From assembly GCA_027488195.1 (NCBI GenBank), contig JAIYCD010000155.1, positions 1 to 35,218 on the forward strand: DNA of 35,218 nt. The letters run 5' to 3'. The stretch's first letter is position 1, and each line of letters starts with the position of its first letter. This stretch comes from Acetobacteraceae bacterium (GTDB taxonomy: Bacteria > Pseudomonadota > Alphaproteobacteria > Acetobacterales > Acetobacteraceae). Positions 16,408-24,171 of this stretch are shown here, one piece after another. The notes under the pieces were generated by a model. That model saw nothing but the letters and a program-made list of their open reading frames with translations. It searched no databases and was not told the origin of the DNA. Position numbers and translations under genes: made by a program.

Positions 16408-17357
16408 CCGCCCTCCTGGATGATCCGCTGGACGCGGCGGCGCTGCTGCGGACCGGCGCCCTCGTCGCCTTCGCGACCGAGACGGTCTACGGCCTCGGCG
16501 CCGATGCCCGGAACGGCCGGGCGGTCGCGGGGATCTTCGAGGCCAAGGGCCGGCCGCATTTCAACCCGCTGATCTGCCACTTCGCCGAGGCCGAGGCAGC
16601 CTGGGCCGAAGTGCGCGCCGATGACCGCGCCCGCGCGCTGGCTGCCGCCTTCTGGCCAGGCCCGCTGACGCTCGTCCTGCCCCGCCGGCCGGATTGCCGC
16701 ATTGATCTGCTGGCGGGTGCCGGACTCGACACCTTGGCCGTGCGCGTCCCGGCGCATGAGGGGGCGCTGGCCCTGCTGCGGGCCGCGGCCACGCCCATCG
16801 CGGCGCCCTCGGCCAATCGTTCGGGCCGGGTCAGCCCGACAAGCTCGGCGCATGTCATGGAGGAGTTGGCCGGCCGGATCGCTGCCATCCTGGAGGGGGG
16901 CGAATGCGCGGTGGGCGTGGAATCCACCGTGCTCGACCTGGCCGGGGGCGGCGCCGCCCTGCTGCGGCCGGGCGGCGTGCCGGTGGAGGCGATCGAGGCG
17001 GTGATCGGCCCGGTGGGCCGCCCGCTGCCGCGCCATGCCGGACCAAAGCCCACGCTGCGCAGCCCGGGGATGCTGCTCTCCCACTACGCGCCCACGCTGC
17101 CGCTGCGCCTTGACGCCCGGGAGGTGACGCCGGACGAGGCCCTGCTGGCCTTTGGCCCGCCCCTGCCCGGCGCGGCCCTCACTTTTCAGCTCTCCGAAGG
17201 ACAGGACCTGCACGAGGCCGCGTCCCGCCTCTTCGCCGGCCTGCGCGCGCTGGATCGCCCTGGGCTGCGGGGCATTGCTGCGATGCCGGTGCCAGGAGAA
17301 GGGTTGGGACCTGCCATCCGGGACCGGTTGACCCGCGCGGCGGAGCCGCGGAATTAA
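16404..17357 (+). CDS. L-threonylcarbamoyladenylate synthase (Sua5/TsaC)
   Basis: 317-residue cytoplasmic enzyme that makes threonylcarbamoyl-AMP from threonine, bicarbonate and ATP for tRNA t6A37 modification. The YrdC-fold core has VAFATETVYGLGADA, KGRPHFNPLICH, FWPGPLTLVLP, and IAAPSANRSGRVSPTSSAHV followed by VESTVLDL. The extra C-terminal ~110 residues (SPGMLLSHYAP onwards) are the Sua5-type domain, so it is the long form. The GTG at 16404 overlapping the cysQ stop is the only start consistent with the N-terminus; the frame also reads through upstream in cysQ. The last codons and stop lie inside a 27-bp tandem repeat. Confidence 0.92.
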   Translation: MTALLDDPLDAAALLRTGALVAFATETVYGLGADARNGRAVAGIFEAKGRPHFNPLICHFAEAEAAWAEVRADDRARALAAAFWPGPLTLVLPRRPDCRIDLLAGAGLDTLAVRVPAHEGALALLRAAATPIAAPSANRSGRVSPTSSAHVMEELAGRIAAILEGGECAVGVESTVLDLAGGGAALLRPGGVPVEAIEAVIGPVGRPLPRHAGPKPTLRSPGMLLSHYAPTLPLRLDAREVTPDEALLAFGPPLPGAALTFQLSEGQDLHEAASRLFAGLRALDRPGLRGIAAMPVPGEGLGPAIRDRLTRAAEPRN

Positions 17358-17404
17358 CTGCGCGCGGCGGAGCCGCGGAGTTAACTGTGCGCGGCGGAGC
17401 CGCC
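17334..17404 (+). repeat. 27-bp tandem repeats across the Sua5 stop codon
   Basis: Two full copies (17334-17360, 17361-17387) differ at one base; a partial third starts at 17388. The 15-base core GCGCGGCGGAGCCGC recurs at 17335, 17362 and 17389, exactly 27 bases apart. The unit is nine codons long, so each copy carries an in-frame stop in turn (TAA, TAA, TAG). Each core can fold as GCGGC-GGA-GCCGC. Confidence 0.9.
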
Positions 17405-17410
17405 CCGCGC
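17389..17410. terminator. Strong GC hairpin between convergent genes
   Basis: The outer arms GCGCGG (17389-17394) and CCGCGC (17405-17410) pair, with an inner CGG/CCG stem and a two-base bulge. It lies between the convergent Sua5 gene and the small minus-strand gene that ends at 17411. It could stop transcription from both sides, but no T-run accompanies it. Confidence 0.5.
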
Positions 17411-17704
17411 TTAGCGTGGCAGGGTGCGATAGTGCTCTTGGTCGTCCGTTGCGCAGTCGCGCTTCAGCGTGGCGAGACGCGTCGAGTTGTGGCCATGTCC
17501 GATCCGGTTCTGGCGGGCGATTTCCTCATCGATGGATTGGTTGAAGCCAAGGCATCCGCTCAGCCGGTTGACCACAGGCCCGGTCGCGCTCGTCGCCACC
17601 GTGACCGGTGCCGGCGCGCCCTGCATCCAATGCATCAGCCCGAACCCACCGGCCGCGCAAATCACGATGACCAGAAGGCTGGAGAGGAATTTCCCAGGTG
17701 CCAT
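17411..17704 (-). CDS. Small membrane-anchored or secreted hypothetical protein
   Basis: 97 residues from ATG 17704. The N-terminus has one hydrophobic segment (FLSSLLVIVICAAGGFGLMH, residues 6-25) and then a polar domain of about 70 residues with two cysteines (C52, C83), ending DQEHYRTLPR. It looks like a signal-anchor or secreted protein. Codons are GC-ending like its neighbours, which supports a real gene, but I do not recognise the family. The frame stays open upstream into the AT-rich island; the upstream translation looks non-coding, so the ATG just before the hydrophobic segment is preferred. No strong RBS is visible. Confidence 0.55.
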   Translation of the reverse strand: MAPGKFLSSLLVIVICAAGGFGLMHWMQGAPAPVTVATSATGPVVNRLSGCLGFNQSIDEEIARQNRIGHGHNSTRLATLKRDCATDDQEHYRTLPR

Positions 17705-17862
17705 GAGACCAATTCCACAAATAAAACACCGACTCGGCGAGTCTAGCAGGATTAGGGCGTTCGTAAAATAACATTTCGCACTTTTTTTGACATGTCGCGA
17801 AAAGATACGAAGCGACTGCCCAAGGTGTCTGGAGATGGGCCATGTCCTCGCTATAAAACGGC
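17705..17862. promoter_or_regulatory. AT-rich intergenic island with divergent promoter signals
   Basis: Bases 17701-17820 are about 44% GC against roughly 70% elsewhere. The island separates the minus-strand small gene from the plus-strand flavoprotein gene. It contains a seven-T run, TTGACA on the plus strand (17788-17793), an overlapping GACATGTC palindrome (17790-17797) and TATAAA (17852-17857). TTGACA has no good -10 at 17 bases; TATAAA has no good -35. I see no coding potential. Confidence 0.6.
17731..17743. promoter_or_regulatory. Short palindrome, possible operator
   Basis: GACTCG and CGAGTC are perfect inverted arms around a single central G, 27 bases upstream of the small gene's ATG. 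It fits a small dimeric-regulator site or a 5' leader hairpin. There is no second copy nearby to support either reading. Confidence 0.35.
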
Positions 17863-19305
17863 ATGCCCGATCACGCGCCCCGATCCACCGACCTGTCTCT
17901 GCTGGAGATGTTCCGCAACATCCTTGGCCCACTCGGCGTCTTGGCCGAGCCAGGGGACATCGCGCCGCATCTGAGCGATTGGCGCGGCCTCTACCGGGGC
18001 GAGGCCATGGCGGTGATCCGTCCCGCCAGCACGGCCGAGGTTGCGGCCTGCGTGGCGCTGTGCGCCGAGCAGCGCATCGCCGTCATCCCGCAGGGCGGCA
18101 ACACCTCCATGGTGGGGGGCGCGACCCCCGAGGCGCGGCCGCGCCAGGTGGTGCTCAGCCTCGCGCGCATGAACCGCGTGCGCGAGGTGGACACGGCCGA
18201 CATGACGATGACGGTCGAGGCGGGCCTCGTCCTCGCCCGCGCCCAGCAGGTCGCGGCCGAGCATGGGGTGCTGTTTCCGCTGAGCCTCGGCGCCGAGGGC
18301 ACGGCGATGATCGGTGGCCTGCTCTCGACCAATGCCGGCGGCAACACCACGGTGCGCTATGGCAATGCACGGGAACTCATGCTGGGGCTTGAGGTCGTGC
18401 TGCCCGATGGCACCGTGATCAACGGCCTGCGCCGGCTGCGCAAGGACAACACCGGCTATGCGCTGCGGCATTTGTTCGTCGGCGCCGAGGGCACGCTCGG
18501 CATCATCACCGCCGCTGTGCTGCGCCTGTTTCCGGCTGCGCGCGAGACGGCGACGGCGCTCTGTGCCGTTCCTTCCGAGGATGCGGCCCTCGCGCTGTTC
18601 CGGCGCTTCCGGGCGGCCGATGAGGGGGCGGTCAGGGCCTTCGAGTACATGTCGGGCATCGGCATGGGCATGGTTCTCGACACCATTGAGGGCGCGACGC
18701 TGCCGCTCGCGGCACCCTCCGATCATTACGTCCTCGTGGATCTCTCCGCCTCGCGCGAGGGGGCCGGGCTGCGCGGGCTGATGGAAAGCGTCCTGGAGGC
18801 CGCCATGGAAGCCGGCGAAGTGGCGGATGCGGCGCTGGCGGAATCCGAGGCCCAGCGCGCCGCCATCTGGCGCCTGCGTGAGGAGCATCCCGAGGCGCAG
18901 AAACGGGCGGGGGCCAGTGTAAAGAATGATGTCTCGGTCCCCGTCTCGGCCGTCCCGGAATTGATCCGCCGCGCCTCGGCCGGCTGCCGGGCCCTCATCC
19001 CCGGCAGCCGGCCGGTGCCCTTCGGCCATATGGGCGACGGCAACATCCACATGAACCTGGCCCAGCCCGAAGGCATGGAAGCCGCCGATTTCCTCGCCCG
19101 CGCCCATGACATCATGGACACGGTGAACGAGGTGGTGCGTGAGCTGGGAGGCAGCTTCAGCGCCGAGCATGGCATCGGCCGCCTCAAGACCGACATGATG
19201 GAGTCCTGGCGCGGCGGCGCGGAACTGGACGCGATGCGCAGGATCAAGGCGGCGCTGGACCCGCGCGGCATCATGAACCCCGGCAAGCTGCTTCCCGATG
19301 CGTGA
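17863..19305 (+). CDS. FAD-binding oxidase, GlcD/D-2-hydroxyglutarate dehydrogenase-like
   Basis: 480-residue flavoprotein of the VAO/PCMH superfamily. The N-terminal FAD-binding PCMH domain includes PQGGNTSMVGGATPE and SLGAEGTAMIGGLLSTNAGG, then RKDNTGYALRHLFVGAEGTLG. The C-terminal FAD-oxidase_C domain has PFGHMGDGNIHMNL (putative metal-binding His), FSAEHGIGRLK and the terminal LDPRGIMNPGK. The enzyme oxidises a 2-hydroxyacid (D-2-hydroxyglutarate, D-lactate or glycolate) and passes electrons to an acceptor; which one cannot be fixed. No glcE/glcF partners are nearby, favouring a one-subunit D2HGDH/Dld-type enzyme. There is no Shine-Dalgarno before ATG 17863, and TATAAA ends six bases before it. 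Confidence 0.9.
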   Translation: MPDHAPRSTDLSLLEMFRNILGPLGVLAEPGDIAPHLSDWRGLYRGEAMAVIRPASTAEVAACVALCAEQRIAVIPQGGNTSMVGGATPEARPRQVVLSLARMNRVREVDTADMTMTVEAGLVLARAQQVAAEHGVLFPLSLGAEGTAMIGGLLSTNAGGNTTVRYGNARELMLGLEVVLPDGTVINGLRRLRKDNTGYALRHLFVGAEGTLGIITAAVLRLFPAARETATALCAVPSEDAALALFRRFRAADEGAVRAFEYMSGIGMGMVLDTIEGATLPLAAPSDHYVLVDLSASREGAGLRGLMESVLEAAMEAGEVADAALAESEAQRAAIWRLREEHPEAQKRAGASVKNDVSVPVSAVPELIRRASAGCRALIPGSRPVPFGHMGDGNIHMNLAQPEGMEAADFLARAHDIMDTVNEVVRELGGSFSAEHGIGRLKTDMMESWRGGAELDAMRRIKAALDPRGIMNPGKLLPDA

Positions 19306-19339
19306 CCTTCCGGCCATGGGCTGGTAAGACCGCGGCGGC

Positions 19340-20470
19340 ATGAAGCGCATTGACCTCTACATCATGCGGCAGCTCGCGCTGTCGCTGCTGGCGGTGACGG
19401 TGGGGCTGGCCGCGCTGGTCTGGCTCACCCAGTCGCTGCGCTTCATCGAGCTCGTTCTGGATCGCGGCCTTTCCATCTGGGTCTTCCTGGAGCTGACAGG
19501 CCTGCTCCTGCCGAGCTTCTTCGGTGTGATCCTGCCCATCACCACCTTCGTGGTCACGCTTTTCACCTATGTGCGCCTCGCCTCCGACCGTGAGCTCGTG
19601 GTGATGCGCGCCGCCGGCCTCAGCCAGTGGCAGCTCTCCCGCCCCGGCTTGCTGGTGGCGATGGGCGCCATGGGCATCTGCTTTGTGCTGAACCTCTGGA
19701 TCACGCCCGCATCGCATCAGGCCTTCCGGGAATGGCAGTTCGAGATCCGTAACCAGATGGCCGGCCTGCTGCTGCAGGAAGGGGTGTTCAGCTCCGTGGG
19801 CGAAGAACTCACGGTCTATGCGCGGGACCGGGATGCGGGCGGCACGCTTCAGGGCATCCTCGTGCATGATTCGCGGGAGCGCGGCGCGCCGGTGACCATC
19901 CTGGCGGAGAGTGGTCGCATCATCTCGACGCCGCAGGGCCCCCGCGTCACCCTCTTCAACGGCCAGCGGCAGCAGGTGGAGCGGGTCGTGCTGGCCGATG
20001 GCACCAGCACGATGCGCCTCACCGTCCTGACCTTCCAGGAGAACAGCCTCGACCTGGCCCGGGCCAACCGCAGTGAGGGCCAGCGCTTCCGCAACGCCCA
20101 GGAGCGCACGCTGGGCGAATTGCTCAACCCGGAGGACGGCGTCTCCGTCCGCGACCGCGGCCGCTTCCTGGCCGAGGCGAACCAGCGCCTGAGCAGCCCG
20201 ATGACGGCCGTCACCTTCGCGCTGCTGGCCCTCGCTGTCGCGCTTTCGGGCCAGTTCCGGCGCTTCGGGGGTGGCATCAACCTCTTCGTGGGCAGCCTCC
20301 TGATGGTGGGGCTGCTGGCGCTCGGCCTGAGCATCGGCAACCTCGCGGCGCGGCAGACGGCGCTGATCCCGTTGATCTGGCTGCACGCGCTGCTGCCTGG
20401 CCTCGCCTCGGCCTGGGTGATCTCCGGCATGCCCGGCGTGCCAGAACAGATGCGCGGCTTCGCCCGATGA
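19340..20470 (+). CDS. lptF: LPS export ABC transporter permease LptF
   Basis: 376-residue YjgP/YjgQ-family inner-membrane protein that, with LptG and the LptB ATPase, extracts lipopolysaccharide from the membrane. It opens MKRIDLYIMRQLALSLLAVT with a first helix near residues 10-30. Further helices come near 50-75 and 100-125, then a periplasmic beta-jellyroll region (about 130-260, ARDRDAGGTLQGILVHDSRE) and three C-terminal helices from about 290 (MTAVTFALLALAVALSGQF). The stop overlaps the lptG start (ATGA). The start ATG has no clear ribosome site, but its position matches the family. Confidence 0.93.
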   Translation: MKRIDLYIMRQLALSLLAVTVGLAALVWLTQSLRFIELVLDRGLSIWVFLELTGLLLPSFFGVILPITTFVVTLFTYVRLASDRELVVMRAAGLSQWQLSRPGLLVAMGAMGICFVLNLWITPASHQAFREWQFEIRNQMAGLLLQEGVFSSVGEELTVYARDRDAGGTLQGILVHDSRERGAPVTILAESGRIISTPQGPRVTLFNGQRQQVERVVLADGTSTMRLTVLTFQENSLDLARANRSEGQRFRNAQERTLGELLNPEDGVSVRDRGRFLAEANQRLSSPMTAVTFALLALAVALSGQFRRFGGGINLFVGSLLMVGLLALGLSIGNLAARQTALIPLIWLHALLPGLASAWVISGMPGVPEQMRGFAR

Positions 20471-21591
20471 TCGTCGCCAAGACCCTCACCTTTTACGTCG
20501 CTCGCCGCTTCCTCACGGCCACGGCGGGCATGCTGCTGGCGCTCACTCTGCTGGTCTCGATGTTCGACTTCATCGAATTGCTGCGCCGTGCGGCGACGCG
20601 GCCCGATGCGGGCTTCGCGCTGGTCGCCTCCATCGCGGGGCTGCGCATGCCATTCGTGGGCCTGCAAATCATGCCCTTCGCCATCCTGCTCGGCGGGCTC
20701 CTGGCTTTTTGGCGCCTTACCCGCTCCTCCGAGCTCATTGTGGCGCGGGCGGCGGGCATCTCTGCGTGGGGCTTCCTCTCGGGCCCCATGGCGGTGGCAC
20801 TGGGCTTCGGGCTCATCGCCATCACCGCAATTTCGCCTGTCTCCTCGGTCATGCTGGCGCGTGCCGAGCGGCTCGATGCCTCCTACCTGCGCGCGGGCGG
20901 CGGTGTGACGGCCCTGGCGGGTGGGCGGCTGTGGATGCGGCAGGGTGATTCCGGGCTTGAGCCGGGCGGCGTCGCCGTCATCTCCGGACGCCCCGCACGG
21001 CTGCTCGGCACGGATCGCCTCGCGGATTTCAGCTTGGCCGACGTCACCATCTGGCGCCTTTCGGCCGGTGGAGCGGCACTGGCCCGCGTCGAGGCGCCGC
21101 GCGCCACGCTGCGCCCGGGTCGCTGGGAGGTGGAGGAGGCCACGGTCTTCGGCGCCGACCGCTTGCCCCGCCCCGCGCCCCGCTTCACCATGCCGACTGA
21201 TCTGACGCCCGACCGCATCGAGAACAGCTTCGCCTCGCCCGACACGCTCTCTTTCTGGGCGTTGCCCGGCTTCATCGCGATCCTGGAGCAGGCAGGCTTC
21301 TCAGCTCTGCGGCACCGGCTGCAATTCCAGTCCATGCTGAGCACGCCGGTGCTCGCCATGACCATGGCGCTGCTGGCGGCCGGCTTCTCGATGCGCAACA
21401 GCCGGCGCGGCGGCGTGGCGCAGACCATCGCGGCCGGCGTCGCCGCCGGCTTCGGCCTCTTCGTGCTGGACCGCATCACCGGCGAATTCGGCGAGTCCGG
21501 CACGCTGCCGGTCTGGCTTGCCGCCTGGGCGCCCACGGCCACCGGGCTGCTGCTCGCCCTTGCCCTGCTGCTTCACCTGGAGGATGGGTGA
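20467..21591 (+). CDS. lptG: LPS export ABC transporter permease LptG
   Basis: 374-residue partner of LptF with the same layout: a first helix (FLTATAGMLLALTLLVSMFDF), two more by residue ~130, a periplasmic region (about 135-265, GGVAVISGRPARLLGTDRLA) and C-terminal helices (SMLSTPVLAMTMALLAAGFS, then the VAAGFGLFVLDRITGEFGES signature and a last helix). The start overlaps the lptF stop by four bases, so the two subunits are coupled. The end overlaps the lptD start by eight bases under the preferred lptD start. Confidence 0.93.
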   Translation: MIVAKTLTFYVARRFLTATAGMLLALTLLVSMFDFIELLRRAATRPDAGFALVASIAGLRMPFVGLQIMPFAILLGGLLAFWRLTRSSELIVARAAGISAWGFLSGPMAVALGFGLIAITAISPVSSVMLARAERLDASYLRAGGGVTALAGGRLWMRQGDSGLEPGGVAVISGRPARLLGTDRLADFSLADVTIWRLSAGGAALARVEAPRATLRPGRWEVEEATVFGADRLPRPAPRFTMPTDLTPDRIENSFASPDTLSFWALPGFIAILEQAGFSALRHRLQFQSMLSTPVLAMTMALLAAGFSMRNSRRGGVAQTIAAGVAAGFGLFVLDRITGEFGESGTLPVWLAAWAPTATGLLLALALLLHLEDG

Positions 21592-24106
21592 ACCCTTGCC
21601 CCCTTTGAATCCCCCACCCCTTGCTCCCCCTCGGCCGCTGCCGCGCTTCGCCCGCCGCTTGCTTCGGCGCAAGCAGGCCCTGCGCCTCGGCCTGCGCCCA
21701 AACCCGCGCCTCTGGCGCTGCCTCGGCTTCGCCCTGCTGTTCGCGCAGCTCGATCTGCTGCTGCCGGCCAGCGCGCAGATCGCGCCCGCCTTCGATCCCG
21801 CCTCTCAGACCTTCTCGGCCACAGGCTTCGTGGACTCGCAAATGTCGCGGGAGACGCTGCCGAGCCTGCTCTCCAGCCCCGCAGCGCCGGGCCCCGCCAC
21901 TGGCGGCCCTCTCGGCAGTCGCCCTGGCAGCCCTGGCGGTGCCACCCCGGTGGTCGGCGGAGGCACCGACGGACCCGTGACCTTCTCGGCCGAAGAGGTC
22001 GAGTATGACCGGGAGCGGGAGCGCGTGGTTGCGCGCGGGCGCGTCGAGGCTTGGCAGGGCGGACGCTTCCTGCGCGCCGACAGCTTCACCTATGACCGCA
22101 ACACCCGCATTGCCCTGCTCCAGGGCAATGTGCAGATCAGCGAGGCCGACGGGCAGGTCTTCTACGCCGAGGAGGCCGAGCTCGGCGACGGCTTCCGCGA
22201 CGGCGTGCTCACCGAAGTGCGCGCTCGTCTCGCGCAGAATGCCCGCCTCGCCGGCAATGGCGCGCGGAGATCGGACGGCACCGTCACCGAAATCGCGCGG
22301 CCGGTCTATTCCTCCTGCAACCTTTGCGAGGCGGACCCGACGCGGCCACCGCTGTGGCAGATGCGCGCCCGCTCGGCCACGCAGGATCGCGAATCCCAGC
22401 GCATCTCCTACCGGGACGCGACCGTGCAGATCGGCGGTATCCCGCTCTTCTATACGCCCTTCTTTTCGCACCCCGATCCGCAGACACCGCGCGCCTCGGG
22501 CTTCCTCTTTCCGACCACGGGCTATACCCGCTTCCTCGGCGCCTTCGCCGCGACCCCGTATTTCTGGGCGATCGACGAAACCCAGGACCTGCTGATCACC
22601 CCCACGGTGGGCAGCCTGGCGGCGCCCAACCTCGCCCTCGAATACCGCCGCCGCTTCAACAATGGCGAGCTGCAGATGCAGGGCTCGATCGGCTACATGA
22701 ATGCCGAGCAGGCCCAGCGGGCGGCAAGCGGCGGCACAGGCTCGCCCGGCATCAACGGCCATTTCTTCTCACGCGGGCGCTTTGCCATCAACGAGAACTG
22801 GCGCGTCGGCTTTGACGGCAACTATGCTTCCAGCGACAGCTACCTGCGTACCTACAAATTCGAATATCGGCGCGTCCTCACCAGCACCGCCTATGCGGAG
22901 GGCTTCTGGGGCACCGAGGGCTATGCCCGCATGGATGTGCGCTACTACCAGGGCCTCAACACCGCCGACAATCTCTCCACCATTCCCTTCGTCGGCCCCA
23001 ACGCGATCTATGAACACGCGCCGCGCAAGCAGTTTCTGGGCGGCTATGTCACCACCGATGTGGGCATGCTGGGCCTGACCAGGCCGACCGGCACCTTCAG
23101 CCAGCGGTTGGCCAGCCGCGCCACCTGGGAACGCCCGGTGCAGGGCGCCTTCGGTGACATCATCACCTTCCGCAGCCAGTTCGACGGCACCAGCTATTAC
23201 GCCGGCAACCAGCAGAATAACGGCTTCAACCCACTCCCCGAGGCCAATGGCATCCATGCCAACGGCAATGTCCGCATCGCGGCAGATTGGCGCATGCCTT
23301 TCATCCGCTCGGCCGGCGAATGGGGCACACAGCTGATCGAGCCGCGCATTCAGCTGGTGACCGGTCCGCATCTGGGCCGGCAGCTGCGCTTCCCGAACGA
23401 GGATGCCCTCGATTTCGAGTTCACCGAGGCGAACCTGTTTCAGCTCAGCCGCTACACCGGCCGGGACCGGATGGAGGGAACGACGCGCGCCGACCTGGCG
23501 ATGCGCGGCTCCTGGAACTTCGTCAACGGCGGCCGGGTCGAGGGTGTCATCGGCCGCTCGATCCGCACCACGCAATCCACCACCTTCCCGCTCAATGTGG
23601 GTCTGAATGACCGCGCTTCGGACTGGGTGACGCGCTCCACCTGGACCCCGGTCTCCTGGGTGGACTTCATCGCGCGCAACCGCTTCGACAGCGAAAGCTT
23701 CGAGCACCGCGCGACCGACGCGGTCGCGAATTTCAGCCTCGGCCAGGTCGGCCCCTTGAGCAATGTCTCGCTGAGCGGCGGTTATCTCTACACCAACCGC
23801 CTGCCGCAATTCTCCAGCAGCACCGGGCGGAACGAGGCCCTTGTCGGCGCCTCGGTGCAGTATCGCACCGCGGCGGGCGGCGTCTGGCGTGCCGCGGGAT
23901 CGGTCCGCTATGACGTGCTGAATGACCGTCCTGCCATGGTCCTCGCCAATTTCGGGTATGAGGACGAGTGCTTCATCCTGGAGGGCAGGCTGCTCAAGCG
24001 GTATGCCCGCAACACCACGACCGGCGAACCATATATTGGCAATACCGTCTTCCTGATCCGCCTGGGCTTCAAGACGGTGGGCGACTACTTCTTCCGCGCC
24101 ATCTGA
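21584..24106 (+). CDS. lptD: LPS assembly outer-membrane protein LptD
   Basis: About 840 residues. A proline-rich, arginine-rich leader precedes a signal-peptide core (LWRCLGFALLFAQLDLLL, cleavage near SAQ). An OstA/LptA-like domain follows (VTFSAEEVEYDRERERVVAR, LLQGNVQISEADGQVFYAEE), then an LptD beta-barrel with many aromatic strand ends. LptD with LptE inserts LPS into the outer leaflet. Cysteines outside the leader include C245 and C248 (CNLC) and C796 near the C-terminus (DECF), unlike the C-terminal Cys-Cys pair of E. coli. The start is uncertain: ATG 21584 follows GGAGG with no spacer, and TTG 21596 is an alternative. The frame is open further upstream, inside lptG. Confidence 0.9.
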   Translation: MGEPLPPLNPPPLAPPRPLPRFARRLLRRKQALRLGLRPNPRLWRCLGFALLFAQLDLLLPASAQIAPAFDPASQTFSATGFVDSQMSRETLPSLLSSPAAPGPATGGPLGSRPGSPGGATPVVGGGTDGPVTFSAEEVEYDRERERVVARGRVEAWQGGRFLRADSFTYDRNTRIALLQGNVQISEADGQVFYAEEAELGDGFRDGVLTEVRARLAQNARLAGNGARRSDGTVTEIARPVYSSCNLCEADPTRPPLWQMRARSATQDRESQRISYRDATVQIGGIPLFYTPFFSHPDPQTPRASGFLFPTTGYTRFLGAFAATPYFWAIDETQDLLITPTVGSLAAPNLALEYRRRFNNGELQMQGSIGYMNAEQAQRAASGGTGSPGINGHFFSRGRFAINENWRVGFDGNYASSDSYLRTYKFEYRRVLTSTAYAEGFWGTEGYARMDVRYYQGLNTADNLSTIPFVGPNAIYEHAPRKQFLGGYVTTDVGMLGLTRPTGTFSQRLASRATWERPVQGAFGDIITFRSQFDGTSYYAGNQQNNGFNPLPEANGIHANGNVRIAADWRMPFIRSAGEWGTQLIEPRIQLVTGPHLGRQLRFPNEDALDFEFTEANLFQLSRYTGRDRMEGTTRADLAMRGSWNFVNGGRVEGVIGRSIRTTQSTTFPLNVGLNDRASDWVTRSTWTPVSWVDFIARNRFDSESFEHRATDAVANFSLGQVGPLSNVSLSGGYLYTNRLPQFSSSTGRNEALVGASVQYRTAAGGVWRAAGSVRYDVLNDRPAMVLANFGYEDECFILEGRLLKRYARNTTTGEPYIGNTVFLIRLGFKTVGDYFFRAI

Positions 24107-24110
24107 GGCT

Positions 24111-24140
24111 GAAATCCGGGTCCGGCATGGCCCGGATTTC
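24111..24140. terminator. Perfect 10-bp hairpin between lptD and surA
   Basis: GAAATCCGGG (24111-24120) and CCCGGATTTC (24131-24140) are exact inverted repeats around a ten-base loop, four bases after the lptD stop. No T-run follows. It may partly end transcription or stabilise the lptD message, since surA begins only 31 bases later. Confidence 0.5.
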
Positions 24141-24171
24141 GGCTCGGGCGGTTCTGCTCTAAGACACAGGG

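Noticed and set aside
17469-17771. 100-codon + strand alternative in the intergenic region
   Set aside because: Its translation is irregular and lacks the hydrophobic N-terminus and coherent composition of the minus-strand frame at the same place.
17788-17816. Full sigma70 promoter from TTGACA 17788
   Set aside because: The hexamer 17 bases downstream is AAGCGA, which does not resemble a -10; kept only as a partial signal.
17851-19350. 499-codon open frame on the - strand
   Set aside because: Antisense to the FAD-binding oxidase, which has clear PCMH and C-terminal motifs.
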